A stretch of DNA of 64,000 nucleotides from a virus: IMG/VR virus record IMGVR_UViG_3300037193_003384, positions 1-64,000 of that record; one strand, given 5' to 3'. The translations under genes were made by a program, and so were the position numbers. The notes under the pieces are model-generated. The model was not told the DNA's origin. It was given only the letters and a program-made list of their open reading frames with translations, and made no database searches. Positions 1 through 8,251 of the stretch are shown one piece after another (positions within the stretch are counted from its first letter, which is position 1; every line of letters starts with the position of its first letter).

Positions 1-200
1 ACGGACCAGCCCTTCCTGATCAGGATGCCGGTGACGATGTCGTCGGCGTCCGCCATGATCGTCTCCAGCGTGGCCAGGTCAGCGTCCTCCACCAGGCCGT
101 CGCCGTCGTCATCGAACAGCTCCACCAGGCGCGATGCGGTGATGCGCTGCTCGACCGCCTGCCGGCGATCGCTGGTGGTGGCCCCCCCGTACATCACCAT
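1..200 (-). CDS. Mu gp36-like protein (DUF1320), truncated by window edge
   Basis: The first 66 residues of a protein that runs off the left edge. It has an RLVELFDDDGDG stretch followed by a helical ADADDIVTGIL segment, the usual N-terminus of the Mu gp36/DUF1320 family, about 140 residues long and thought to act in head completion or the connector. The ATG at 200 lies four bases after the stop of the upstream gene. In Mu-type genomes the next gene is gp37, and a gp37-like gene lies at the right edge of this window. Family call rests on the N-terminus and gene order. Confidence 0.75.
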   Translation of the reverse strand, partial: MVMYGGATTSDRRQAVEQRITASRLVELFDDDGDGLVEDADLATLETIMADADDIVTGILIRKGWS

Positions 201-204
201 GGGC

Positions 205-558
205 TCAGCCCTGCGGGGTTTCCGGCTGCTGCGTGAGGTTCACGATCCCCACTGCCGGGCCCGGCGGGGCGAGGCCGAGCTCCTCGTATGTGATGCGACC
301 GATCTCGATGCCGCTGGCGCGGACCGCCTTCCGCACCTCCGCCGGCAGCGCTGCATCGGGAGCGCCGCGGTAGACGCGCACGCTGCGGCCGCAGACCATT
401 CCGATCCACGCTTCCTTCACCACGCTGCCCGCCTGCGCCAGGTGCACGCCGGGTCTCATGCGGTACTCCACGGGCCCGCTTCCCGGCGGCATCTCCACCG
501 CACCCTTCGGCTTCGGATCCTGCTCCTTCGTCGTCGTCGCTTCTTTCGCTTGCGCCAT
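205..558 (-). CDS. Hypothetical protein in the Mu gp35 position
   Basis: A 117-residue protein between the capsid region and the gp36-like gene, where Mu carries gp35. The first 25 residues are charged and proline-rich (KEQDPKPKG), and the rest looks like a small folded domain with a VVKEAWIGMVCGRSVRVYRG strand region. No catalytic motif is visible. Its stop is four bases from the next ATG, so it belongs to the head operon. A head-tail joining or accessory role is inferred from position only. Confidence 0.65.
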   Translation of the reverse strand: MAQAKEATTTKEQDPKPKGAVEMPPGSGPVEYRMRPGVHLAQAGSVVKEAWIGMVCGRSVRVYRGAPDAALPAEVRKAVRASGIEIGRITYEELGLAPPGPAVGIVNLTQQPETPQG

Positions 559-570
559 GCCGGTGCCTCC

Positions 571-888
571 CTACTTCTTCGGCAGGGTACCAGGTTTCGG
601 GCGACCTGGGCGCACCGTGCTGGCGTTGCGATTGACGGGTGGACCGAAGCCGCTGCACACGCCCTCGGCGCAGCGATCGCACATCGCCGGATCGTGGGGC
701 TCCGTCGCGCTGCGGATCTGCGCCTGCTGGTGCGCCACGTCCTTGTGGCTCAGCGGCTGCGGCGGGTCGGTGACCTTCACGTCCACCCACTCGTCGCGGG
801 CCTTGCCCCGCAGCGCGCGCGCGATGGCCGTTGCTGCTGCCCTGCCGCCCGCGATGAGCAGCTCCTTGACGATGGTTCCGAGTGCCAT
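571..888 (-). CDS. Hypothetical protein with a CxxC motif, head operon
   Basis: A 105-residue protein starting at MALGTIVKEL; an in-frame ATG 54 bases upstream is possible but a GGGGG tract precedes the chosen start. An amphipathic alanine-rich helix (about residues 3-25) is followed by a polar middle, a CDRCAEGVC metal-binding-like motif near residue 75 and a basic proline-rich tail. Located just downstream of the major capsid gene. Function unknown. Confidence 0.55.
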   Translation of the reverse strand: MALGTIVKELLIAGGRAAATAIARALRGKARDEWVDVKVTDPPQPLSHKDVAHQQAQIRSATEPHDPAMCDRCAEGVCSGFGPPVNRNASTVRPGRPKPGTLPKK

Positions 889-978
889 GCTGACCCCCAA
901 ATAAACGAGAGGGCCGCCGGCGTTGACTCCAGCGACCCTCACGAATCCCCCCGGGCGACCCCCCCGGGTCCCCGTGGC

Positions 979-2073
979 TCAAGCCTGCAGCGTGTCGAAG
1001 ATGGCACCGCCCACGGTGCCGCTGATCATCTTGATCACCTCGGCGTGACCGCTGGCCATGAACGTGCCGCCGTGCAAACCCCTGCGCTCGAGGTTGAACT
1101 CGCGCGTGGTGTAGCCGGTGCCCGAAGGCCCGCGCCGGCGGAACGTCTTGCACGTCATGATGTCCTCGCCACTCGTCTCCGAGCCCGGGGGCTGGCTCAC
1201 CAGCACCACCGTGTCGTTGAGGATGTAGTCGAGCGCGCCGGTGCTTTCGTTGAGCACCTTGCTGGCGCAGACGTGGAAGGGCGGCAGCCCGGGCACGCTG
1301 AAGTCCACGTTCACGTTCGACGCGCTGGCAGTGGCGTCCACGATATCGCGGCTGAGCGCGCCCGCGTCACCGCCCATCGCGCGAATGTACGCGAGCGTGT
1401 TCTTGTTGAGGATCATCGCGTGAGCCACGGGCGGCTGCAGCCAGATGCCGGTGACCTGCTGCGCGCTCGCCTCGATGCGGTCCATGATGTCGCGGATCGG
1501 GTTGCCGTTGTCCGGGTCATTCCACTCGGCCCCGCCCGCCACCGTCGCACGGTTGTTTGCGTTCCAGCTGCCCGAGGTGGTCAGCATCGTCCACACGCGC
1601 ACCTCACGATCGAGCGCCAGCCCGGCCTCGATGCGCTTCGCGAGCTGGGCTTTGATGTCCCAGTTCATGGTGCTGTTGTCGAGGTTGTGCTGGGTCACCG
1701 TGGGGATGAAGCCGCCCAGCGCGCGCTCCTGGACCTGGTAGTCCTTCAGCGACGTATCGATGTCGACTTCGGGGATGTCCGCCTGGATGCTGCTGAGCAC
1801 GTTCACCAGCCGGAAGGCGTTGTTCAAACCGAACTCGCGGTATTTGCCGAGGTCCACGTCCACCAGGTGGATCGGGCAGACCTCATCGGCGCGCATGCCG
1901 ATGGGCTTGTAGCCGACGATCAGCGAGTCCATCTCCTCGCTGTTGATCACGTCCTGCGGTGAGAGCGTGAACTGGACGGTATCGCCGGCGCGGCCGACGC
2001 CAGGCAGGTCGTGCACCAGCTTCACGACGTAGGCGGCTGCACGCGCGCCCGACATTGCTGTTAGACCGAGCAT
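979..2073 (-). CDS. Major capsid protein
   Basis: A 364-residue HK97-fold-type major capsid protein, the icosahedral shell subunit. Visible features are an N-terminal strand region with DVINSEEMDSLIVGYKP, a central block with LTTSGSWNANNRATVAGG and DPIRDIMDRIEA, then PGLPPFHVCASKV and a C-terminal RRRGPSGTGYTTREFNLERR. These are typical of capsid proteins in Mu-like and related myovirus and siphovirus head operons. It follows the decoration protein and the protease/scaffold gene. The ribosome-binding site GAGGGGAAG lies 6 bases before the ATG. Confidence in role is high from sequence style and order; the exact subfamily is not certain. Confidence 0.88.
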   Translation of the reverse strand: MLGLTAMSGARAAAYVVKLVHDLPGVGRAGDTVQFTLSPQDVINSEEMDSLIVGYKPIGMRADEVCPIHLVDVDLGKYREFGLNNAFRLVNVLSSIQADIPEVDIDTSLKDYQVQERALGGFIPTVTQHNLDNSTMNWDIKAQLAKRIEAGLALDREVRVWTMLTTSGSWNANNRATVAGGAEWNDPDNGNPIRDIMDRIEASAQQVTGIWLQPPVAHAMILNKNTLAYIRAMGGDAGALSRDIVDATASASNVNVDFSVPGLPPFHVCASKVLNESTGALDYILNDTVVLVSQPPGSETSGEDIMTCKTFRRRGPSGTGYTTREFNLERRGLHGGTFMASGHAEVIKMISGTVGGAIFDTLQA

Positions 2074-2100
2074 TGCTGCTTCCCCTCTCGAGCTGCCGCG

Positions 2101-2493
2101 TTACGCGGGCAGCACGCCCTTCACGATGTTGAGCTCGAACACGTCACCATCAGCGGCGGCAGCACTGCCTGCCTCGCCGATGATCCAGTTCGCAGCCGAT
2201 GCGACCGCGGCTTTCCCGCCAGCGGCGCCGGTGATCTTCTGCCCGATGGTGATCGGGCCCGAGGCTTCGCAGAGCGCCACGCCCTCGGTCTGCACGTCAC
2301 CCGCGAAGCCGTCGAGGATGGCTGCCATGGTCACGCCATACGGCAGCGTGCTGCCATCGACGGCGGGCGTGATGGAGTCCACCGCGGTGGTGGCCTTCTT
2401 GACGATGCGATATTTCGCGATCGTGCTGCCGGTTGCATTGAGCCCCGGCTTGATCCCGCCCTGGTCTTTTACGAACGCTCGAGGTTGAGGCAT
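2101..2493 (-). CDS. Capsid decoration/cement protein (DUF2190-like)
   Basis: A 130-residue glycine- and alanine-rich beta protein: PYGVTMAAILDGFAGDVQTEG, then GPITIGQKITGAAGGKA and a C-terminal DGDVFELNIVKGVL. This layout matches DUF2190-type small capsid proteins that trim or stabilise the shell. It sits between protease/scaffold and major capsid, the standard location. Good ribosome-binding site (GGGGGAA) before the ATG. Confidence 0.72.
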   Translation of the reverse strand: MPQPRAFVKDQGGIKPGLNATGSTIAKYRIVKKATTAVDSITPAVDGSTLPYGVTMAAILDGFAGDVQTEGVALCEASGPITIGQKITGAAGGKAAVASAANWIIGEAGSAAAADGDVFELNIVKGVLPA

Positions 2494-2520
2494 CTCGATT
2501 CCCCCTGTCTGGTGTTGCCG

Positions 2521-3978
2521 CTACTCGAGCTTCAGCTCGACGGTGGGGCGCAGCTGGCTCGCCCGCTTGATCTGCGCCGCGTACGGCAGCGACGCGAAGG
2601 TCTTGTCGGTGGCCCGCAGGTGCTGCACGAAGCGCAGCGTCGGGTTGGGCCCCGGCACGTTCGTGAGATCGACCACGGGCTTATCGCCGTCGCTGCGCGG
2701 TTCGATGACGAGCGGCGCGCCGCCCTTCGGCGGCTCGAGCTGCTGGCCACCAGGGCCCGCCACGAACGACTGCGTGAGATGCACCTTGTCCGGGTCCACG
2801 CCGTATTTCGACAGGAACGCCTTCCGTCCCTTCGCCATCGCATCGCGCTTCTCGCTGAGCGACATCACCTCGCCGGGCTTCTTCGAGGCCTTCACCTTCT
2901 GCACCTCGGTCTCGACGAGATGGCTGCGGTGCACGGCCAGCGCTTCCTCTGCGCCGGTGCCGGTGAGTTTGCCAGCGCGCATCGCGGCGCCCACGTCGGC
3001 CTTGCTCACGGCAGCGTCCGCGGTGGCTTCCTGCGCCATCAGCGCGTCCAGCTCACTCAGCAGACCCGCCAGCTTCTCGCGCGCGTTGCGCAGCTCGGGG
3101 ATCGCCTTCAGCGCGTCGTCCACCTGCGGGACGCCCAGCGCCTCGAGCAGGCTCTTGAGACTGCCGCCGCTCTTGACGGCTTCCTCGACTGCATCGCCTA
3201 CCGCGGCATCGTCAGCGAGGGCTTGAATCTTGAGCGCCCGGCAGATGCGCTCGCGTAGCTTAACGTCCATGTCGGCACCCGTGGATGTAGGTTCACGCTT
3301 ATCGCCGGGCGCCTCCGACGGGTTGCCCGGTGAGGGTACCGCGCCCGGCGCGGGTTGGCTAGTCCGTCGGCTGGCAGCGATCGGTTCCAGGTCGAGCATG
3401 AAGGGATGGTTGGTGATCGCGATGCTGGTAAGCATCGGTCCGATCTCCTCACCGGTGATCCAGTGTACGCCCGAGAGGGTGAAGGCGATGGACACCCAGC
3501 GCTGCGTGCGGGCTTTGATCTGCTTCCGCAGGTCATCCAGCAGCTCGGCGAACGCCCAGAGCGCGACCTTCCCGTCGGGCAGTTTGCGCAGCTCGAGCTC
3601 GAGCGCCCAGGCGCAGGCGGGCGCGCCGTCCTTCGGGATCGAGCCTTCCCAGGGCGGGCACTCCGAGGCGTGCTCGTAGTCGAACTGCAGCACCGGTGCG
3701 ATGCCGCCGGTGTAGGTTTGCCCGGCGCCGAGCTGCAGGGCGCCGGCCTTGTACTGCGGGTGCGAGCGGAAATTCCGGACGAACGCCTCGAGCACGGCGG
3801 GCGTCATGTTGAACGCGCCCTGGTGGTGGCCGCGGTATTCGCCCTCGTTGCAGCAGTGGATCCACTTGTATTGAGGGACGTCGATCGCTGCCGTGTCGTT
3901 CGCGGGCGGCGCCTCGGCGTCCAGCAGGACGACGCCCGGCATGAAATGCGTTGCCCAGTTGCGCGCTGGTTCCCCCAT
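2521..3978 (-). CDS. Head maturation protease with C-terminal scaffold (Mu gpI-like)
   Basis: A 485-residue protein. Residues 1-215 match the Mu gpI protease family: NEGEYRGHHQGAFNMTP, AWALELELRKLPDGKVALWA and WVSIAFTLSGVHWITGEEIG followed by LTSIAITNHPFMLDLEP. Residues 240-485 are charged and helical with LLEALGVPQVDD and a long Ala/Glu/Lys coil, as expected of scaffold. Mu makes its scaffold (gpZ) from an internal start in gene I. Here an internal ATG at 3270 begins MDVKLRERICRALK and could give a 249-residue scaffold, though its ribosome-binding site is weak. The main ATG at 3978 has no Shine-Dalgarno but a TAGACT box 7 nt upstream. Confidence 0.85.
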   Translation of the reverse strand: MGEPARNWATHFMPGVVLLDAEAPPANDTAAIDVPQYKWIHCCNEGEYRGHHQGAFNMTPAVLEAFVRNFRSHPQYKAGALQLGAGQTYTGGIAPVLQFDYEHASECPPWEGSIPKDGAPACAWALELELRKLPDGKVALWAFAELLDDLRKQIKARTQRWVSIAFTLSGVHWITGEEIGPMLTSIAITNHPFMLDLEPIAASRRTSQPAPGAVPSPGNPSEAPGDKREPTSTGADMDVKLRERICRALKIQALADDAAVGDAVEEAVKSGGSLKSLLEALGVPQVDDALKAIPELRNAREKLAGLLSELDALMAQEATADAAVSKADVGAAMRAGKLTGTGAEEALAVHRSHLVETEVQKVKASKKPGEVMSLSEKRDAMAKGRKAFLSKYGVDPDKVHLTQSFVAGPGGQQLEPPKGGAPLVIEPRSDGDKPVVDLTNVPGPNPTLRFVQHLRATDKTFASLPYAAQIKRASQLRPTVELKLE

Positions 3979-3985
3979 GCGCGGA

Positions 3986-4015
3986 AGTCTACGGGCCGGG
4001 ATCCGCTGCGTGCAA
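3986..4015 (-). promoter_or_regulatory. Candidate promoter for a leaderless gpI transcript
   Basis: On the minus strand TTGCAC, an 18-base spacer and TAGACT are followed after 7 nt by the gpI ATG. That spacing puts transcription start at or next to the start codon. Four other genes here show the same TANACT-to-start spacing. Confidence 0.5.
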
Positions 4016-4042
4016 TGCGAGCGCGCACGCGCGCGGTCGATT

Positions 4043-4062
4043 ACCGATCCATATGGATCGGT
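4043..4062. promoter_or_regulatory. 20-bp perfect palindrome, candidate operator (site A)
   Basis: ACCGATCCATATGGATCGGT is its own reverse complement. It lies in the 88-base gap upstream of the gpI gene and about 30 bases upstream of the candidate -35 box. Related sequences occur at 7425-7443, 29861-29907 and 32826-32841, all in intergenic gaps. Confidence 0.6.
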
Positions 4063-4066
4063 TTGC

Positions 4067-4597
4067 TCACGCCGCGACGCACGGCTTGGTGAGCTCCTCG
4101 ATCTCGCGATCGAGCCAGCTGGCGAAGTTGCGCGGGCTGCGCCACTCCTTGCGCGCTTCGATCAGCGTCTCCAGGCGGATCTCCGCGCGCCGGTCCCGCT
4201 GCCGTTGCAGGTTGAGCGCCACGCGCGCGCCCTCATCGCGCTCGGCCACGCCCTGCCCAGCGGTGCCGTTCTCGGCGCGCGCCTGCGCGTTCGGACGCCA
4301 CCGCGTATTCATGCGCTCGCGGCAGGTGGCGCACATCATGTGGGGCTTGCCCTTGTGCCGGCCCCGTTCGACGATCGCGCCGTCGAGGTTGCGACCGCAG
4401 GCGCACCTGCCCTCGGCGTGCAGTGCAGCAACCCGCGCGCGCTTCTTCCGTGCGCAGTAGAGGCGCACGGCCTTGGTGCGTGCCTGCTCTTCGTCGGCGG
4501 CGCTGACCACGATCCACTCGTCGTGGCCCGGGCCCTCGATCTCGCGGACGGTGTAGAGCTTCCCGTCCTCGGTGAACGTGACACGCCAGTATCGCAT
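4067..4597 (-). CDS. Hypothetical zinc-finger-like protein between gpF and gpI
   Basis: A 176-residue protein with a beta-rich N-terminus (RYWRVTFTEDGKLYTVREIE), a Cys pair set (CxC near residue 66 and CxxC near residue 90) likely to bind zinc, and a long basic helix towards the C-terminus. It occupies the place of Mu gpG (gp31) but does not resemble it. A TATAGT hexamer lies about 16 bases upstream of the ATG, just after the gpF stop. Role in head assembly or DNA binding is open. Confidence 0.6.
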   Translation of the reverse strand: MRYWRVTFTEDGKLYTVREIEGPGHDEWIVVSAADEEQARTKAVRLYCARKKRARVAALHAEGRCACGRNLDGAIVERGRHKGKPHMMCATCRERMNTRWRPNAQARAENGTAGQGVAERDEGARVALNLQRQRDRRAEIRLETLIEARKEWRSPRNFASWLDREIEELTKPCVAA

Positions 4598-4621
4598 GGC
4601 CCCCCCGGCGGGGACTATACA

Positions 4622-5641
4622 TCACGCAGCCAGCAGCTGCTCGATGCCGCTGGTGAAGCCCTCATCGGGCATGCGCGAGAAGATGCCGCCCGTGCCCTCC
4701 TGCACCATCGGCGCGCCCTGGGTGAGGGACAGCGAGCGCACGCGGCACCTGCAGTTGTACCCTGCGGGTGGGTAGCAGCGCTGCCAGAAGGGATCGTTCG
4801 CGCGCAGCACGATGCCGTGCATGGCCTGGTGCGTGGGGCGCTGCCGGGGCGGGCCGTCGCCCACGCCGAGCCACTGCCAGAAGGGCCGCAGCTCGAGCAC
4901 CTCGGGCTGGGTCATCTGCCGCGCGCGCCCGCCGTTGTAGGCGCCCACCACGTTGGTGCGGAACACGGTCTCGACGTGGCTCGGGTTCGCGGGCGTCCAC
5001 CCGGCGCTCTCGAAGCGGGCTGCCGCGTGTTTGCCGAACTCAGCCAGGTCCGCGCCCACCGCGATCTGCCGCAGCAGCTCACGCTTGACGGTGCGCACCA
5101 TCTCCTCGCTGGCTGCGTTCGCTACCGTGAAGGCGCGCTTCTTCGCCGCCGCCTCCATCTGATCGAACACGTCGCGGGTGACGGTCTCGCGCTCGAGGAA
5201 CCGCTTGATGGCTTCCGCCAGCGGGCGCGCGGCGAACTGGGTGTCGGTCTGAGCCAGCAGCCGCGGGTGCGCGTGCAGCGCGCCGAAGGCTTCGACCTTC
5301 ACCTGCGCGTCGTTCTCGCCCTCGTACCAGCTGTCCAGGGCGCCCAGCATGGAGCCCTGCAGGAGCTCACGCCGGACGGGGGCCTCGATGCGGCGGGTGC
5401 CGAAGCGATCGGCAGCCCCGTCGATCGCGCTGCGGATCGTGGTGGCGCTGGTCTTGCCGCGCACGGCGCTCACGATGGCGTCGGCGAGCGCGCTGGTGGC
5501 CGCCAGCGTCTCGTCCACGCCGCGCTCCACCATCAGGTCCGGCGTGCCGAAGACCGACGCGGGCTGCGCCGCCAGGCAGATGTGGCGGGCGGCGGCGATC
5601 ACGGCGCTGCGGGGGGAGGCGCCAGGCGGATCGGGCGCCAT
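4622..5641 (-). CDS. Head morphogenesis protein, Mu gpF/SPP1 gp7-like
   Basis: A 339-residue minor head protein of the gpF family, which sits near the portal and is packaged or ejected in several phages. Diagnostic features are the helical middle and the C-terminal block HVETVFRTNVVGAYNGGRAR, FWQWLGVGDGPPRQRPTHQA, then CYPPAGYNCRCRVRSLS, the classic F-domain signature. The start at MAPDPPGASP has a GGAAG ribosome-binding site; the gene overlaps the end of the portal gene by 43 bases in another frame. Confidence 0.85.
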   Translation of the reverse strand: MAPDPPGASPRSAVIAAARHICLAAQPASVFGTPDLMVERGVDETLAATSALADAIVSAVRGKTSATTIRSAIDGAADRFGTRRIEAPVRRELLQGSMLGALDSWYEGENDAQVKVEAFGALHAHPRLLAQTDTQFAARPLAEAIKRFLERETVTRDVFDQMEAAAKKRAFTVANAASEEMVRTVKRELLRQIAVGADLAEFGKHAAARFESAGWTPANPSHVETVFRTNVVGAYNGGRARQMTQPEVLELRPFWQWLGVGDGPPRQRPTHQAMHGIVLRANDPFWQRCYPPAGYNCRCRVRSLSLTQGAPMVQEGTGGIFSRMPDEGFTSGIEQLLAA

Positions 5642-7362
5642 TCGATCTTCCACACGGTCTCGCCGTTCACCACCTCGAAGTCCCGCACGCGTTCGATGCC
5701 GCAGAGCAGGCAGCGGTTGAGGCGCCCGTGTTCGCACCGCTCCACCTGCGCCTCGGTCATCTTCTGCGCCAGCGACGCGATGGCGTCGGGCTCATCCTCA
5801 TCGGGGCCCTGCGGCGCCGGCGGCACCTCACCCTCGGGTAAGGCACCGGCAGGCGGTGTCGCACGAGGAGGCCCCTCATCACCGCCTGCCGGAACGTTGA
5901 ACGCTGGCACGGGCACCTCGGCGAGCTCACCCGGCGTGGGCGCTTTGCCCGTCGGATAGACGATCTCGGGCGCGGGCGGCGGAGCGAGCTGCCCGAAGCC
6001 AGCCGGGCGCTGCACCTTCACGAGGTACGGCTGCCCGTCACGGATCTCCTGCACGCCCAGCTTCTCCTGCGCCTCCTCCACGCTCACGCGCAGCCCCAGG
6101 TCCAGCGCCTTCTGCAGCCGGTTGCCCTCCTCCTCGCGGCTCACGGGGGGCTCGGTGCGGAAGAGGAAGCGCGGCGCGTGGTCGACTTCCTGCGGCCCGA
6201 AGTTCACGGCGATGATCGCATCGGTCACCGCGTCCTCGATCGCCTCCGCCAGGCGCAGCGCGTCGGTGGCGATGATCAGATCCTCCTCGCTGAGATGCGC
6301 ATCGCCAATGCTCGAGCCGAGGCCCGTGCTCACCGCGTCCGTGGTGCCGGTGCTGCCGAGCACCAGCTTGCTCTGCACCTTCTCGGAGTGGCTGATGATG
6401 TCGCCGCTCACCTGCCCCGCGCCGCTGAATGGCTGGATGACGTCCAGGTCCCAGCCCTGCGGCAGCTTCGCGGTGTTGTGGTGGCCGAGCCGCTGGACCG
6501 CTTCATAGGCGGCCTTGCCCGTGTCGTCGTTGAAGGAGACCGCGCTCTCAGGGATGGGCTTCACCACGCGCCACGGGCGCCCGAAGACCTCCTGCAGCAG
6601 GTTGCGTTCACGCACGCCGCAGCGCCCGAAATACGACCAGTAGAGCGTGCGCGTCGCGAGCCCCTCGCGCTCGGGGTAGTCGCAGAAAAGCTGCGGCGTG
6701 TAGATGACGAACTTGTAAGGCACCTCCCCGATCGGGAAGCCCACGTCGCGGAACTCACCCACGTCCTGCCGGGTGTCGATGACGCGCAGATCGCGGTGCC
6801 GCCCGAAGCTGAGCCGGCGCGGGTGGATCCAGTTCAGGCCGATGACGTTCCAGCAGCCGCGGTAGTATTGCCAGTCGAGCTCACTCGCGGCGCGCCCATC
6901 GAAGACCGCCCACGCCAGCTTGGTGAGCGCATCGCGGAAGTGTGGGATGGCCTCGAGCTGCGCGCGCACGAAGGAGGCGTACAGCTCTGCCGTGTCCTGG
7001 TTGATGGCCTCACCCGTCGCGGGCACGACGTCCCAGCCCAGCGCCGCCACGCGGTTGATCCGCTTCTGCAGCACCGCCGAGAGGTGCCCGTCATAGGTGA
7101 GCTGTTCCCTGGCGATGTCCGTGAGCAGCATCATCCGCCCGCGCTCAGCGCTGCGCAGGGCGAAGTCGATGCGCTGCAGGTCGAGTAGCTTCCCGTGGTG
7201 CGGGCGCTCGTTTTCCGCCTGCGGGATCAGATCGGCGAAGAGGTGCTTCCCCAGGACACCTGCCTTCACGGGCGCCAGCGGTGCCGTGGTGGTCGCCTGA
7301 ATCGCTGCCCCTGCCGCAGCGTGCGCCGCGCGCCGGGGCCCCGCCCGCCCTCGCTTTTTCAC
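5599..7362 (-). CDS. Portal protein, Mu gp29-like (DUF935)
   Basis: A portal subunit of about 587 residues forming the dodecameric DNA gate and packaging docking site. It shows the DUF935 pattern: RSAERGRMMLLTDIAREQLT, HLSAVLQKRINRVAALGWDV, ASELDWQY, WIHPRRLSFG, FGRCGVRERNLLQEVFGRPW and a C-terminal IEDAVTDAIIAVNFG helix, then a proline-rich tail with HGRLNRCLLC. I chose the GTG at 7362 (VKKRGRAGPRR), because the in-frame ATG at 7473 overlaps the divergent gene and lacks a ribosome-binding site; the true start is uncertain. Confidence 0.85.
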   Translation of the reverse strand: MKKRGRAGPRRAAHAAAGAAIQATTTAPLAPVKAGVLGKHLFADLIPQAENERPHHGKLLDLQRIDFALRSAERGRMMLLTDIAREQLTYDGHLSAVLQKRINRVAALGWDVVPATGEAINQDTAELYASFVRAQLEAIPHFRDALTKLAWAVFDGRAASELDWQYYRGCWNVIGLNWIHPRRLSFGRHRDLRVIDTRQDVGEFRDVGFPIGEVPYKFVIYTPQLFCDYPEREGLATRTLYWSYFGRCGVRERNLLQEVFGRPWRVVKPIPESAVSFNDDTGKAAYEAVQRLGHHNTAKLPQGWDLDVIQPFSGAGQVSGDIISHSEKVQSKLVLGSTGTTDAVSTGLGSSIGDAHLSEEDLIIATDALRLAEAIEDAVTDAIIAVNFGPQEVDHAPRFLFRTEPPVSREEEGNRLQKALDLGLRVSVEEAQEKLGVQEIRDGQPYLVKVQRPAGFGQLAPPPAPEIVYPTGKAPTPGELAEVPVPAFNVPAGGDEGPPRATPPAGALPEGEVPPAPQGPDEDEPDAIASLAQKMTEAQVERCEHGRLNRCLLCGIERVRDFEVVNGETVWKIEWRPIRLAPPPAAP

Positions 7363-7424
7363 GACCAGAGAGTACCTGGCCGGGCACGCTAGCGCACCAC
7401 TGTCCGCTGGTGGTGTCAACGGGA

Positions 7425-7443
7425 AACCTGTATATGGATCACC
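7425..7443. promoter_or_regulatory. Candidate operator (site B) in the divergent head/early gap
   Basis: The 19-mer AACCTGTATATGGATCACC lies in the 101-base gap between the portal gene (minus) and the plus-strand operon. It is identical at all but one position to the reverse complement of 29862-29880, and it shares TATGGATC with sites A and D. Confidence 0.5.
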
Positions 7444-7463
7444 TTTGACGGGGACGACGACGA

Positions 7464-7691
7464 ATGACCACACCAGGGGTACCAGGCCACGGCCTGGCTG
7501 ATGGCGACGGGATCGCTGCGGAGGAGCTGCGCACGGCGCGGTTCATCCTGGTGGCGATGCGCGGGCAGATCTTCCGCCAGCACATCGACGCCCACCACGC
7601 GCCGCACCGAGCCAGATGCGAAGAGCTCAGCCTCAAAGCGCTGCCGCCCGAGTGGCGCGAAGCCTGGCAGTGGGGCTTCAGGTGGGGATGA
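7464..7691 (+). CDS. Hypothetical protein, first gene of plus-strand operon
   Basis: A 75-residue protein with a helical AEELRTARFILVAMRGQIFR segment and a His-rich middle, ending in WREAWQWGF. It opens the plus-strand operon, 20 bases after candidate operator site B, and overlaps the next gene (ATGATG). No known domain recognised. Composition fits a small regulatory or anti-host protein, but there is no direct evidence. Confidence 0.55.
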   Translation: MTTPGVPGHGLADGDGIAAEELRTARFILVAMRGQIFRQHIDAHHAPHRARCEELSLKALPPEWREAWQWGFRWG

Positions 7692-8251
7692 TGGAGGACA
7701 TCGAGCGGCTCTGCGCAGCCGGCGGCTGGATCGTCGATCCCGCGCAAGAGATCGAGACGCTGGCGCTGCCCGGGCCCGAGACGGAGTGCTCGAAGCAGTG
7801 GCCAGACGGGCTCCTCATCAAAGGCAAATGGGGCGACGGCCCGTGGATCCTAGAGCCCGACTTCGTGGTGTTCCGGGCGAAGGCCGAGCCGCACTATCGC
7901 TGCTGCGTGTGGCGGCAGAACATGCACGGCCAGCTCAACGGCTATGTGCTGGTACCGAGCGGGCACCCCGCGCACGGCGCCGGCTACGATGCCGTCCAAG
8001 GGCTCGGAGTGAGAGGGCACCGCGGGCTCACGTTCGGTGGCCCCGCGCCTGGCGGTGGCTGGCTGGTGGGCTTCCACACCGGGCATGCCTTCGATTTCCA
8101 GCCGGCGCTCGAAGCGCGCTCGCCGAGGCACCTGCGCATCGGGCTCAACAATGCCTTCGCAATCATAGATTGTGGCTACCGCGATCTCGCGTACGTGCGC
8201 GGTGAGCTCGAGCAGGCGGCAGCGGACCTAGCTGCCATGGAGTCACGATGA
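7688..8251 (+). CDS. Conserved-type phage hypothetical protein
   Basis: A 187-residue protein starting at tandem ATG codons (MMEDIERL) behind a GGTGGGG ribosome-binding site. The middle has GYVLVPSGHPAHGAGYDAV, then HRGLTFGGPAPGGGWLVGFH and a HAFDFQP stretch. This arrangement (a VPxGHP motif, a GGLTFxG motif, WxxGFDxxH) recurs in many phage accessory proteins of unknown function. The C-terminus is helical. Translationally coupled to both neighbours. Confidence 0.7.
   Translation: MMEDIERLCAAGGWIVDPAQEIETLALPGPETECSKQWPDGLLIKGKWGDGPWILEPDFVVFRAKAEPHYRCCVWRQNMHGQLNGYVLVPSGHPAHGAGYDAVQGLGVRGHRGLTFGGPAPGGGWLVGFHTGHAFDFQPALEARSPRHLRIGLNNAFAIIDCGYRDLAYVRGELEQAAADLAAMESR

Noticed and set aside
25-1962. 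A 645-codon plus-strand open frame opposite the head genes
   Set aside because: The minus strand holds clear capsid and gp36-like genes; the frame is an antisense by-product of high GC with an unnatural Arg/Ala/His-rich composition.
3893-5959. A 688-codon plus-strand open frame opposite gpF and gpI
   Set aside because: Same reason: the gpF/gpI signatures are on the minus strand and this frame has no ribosome-binding site or domain.
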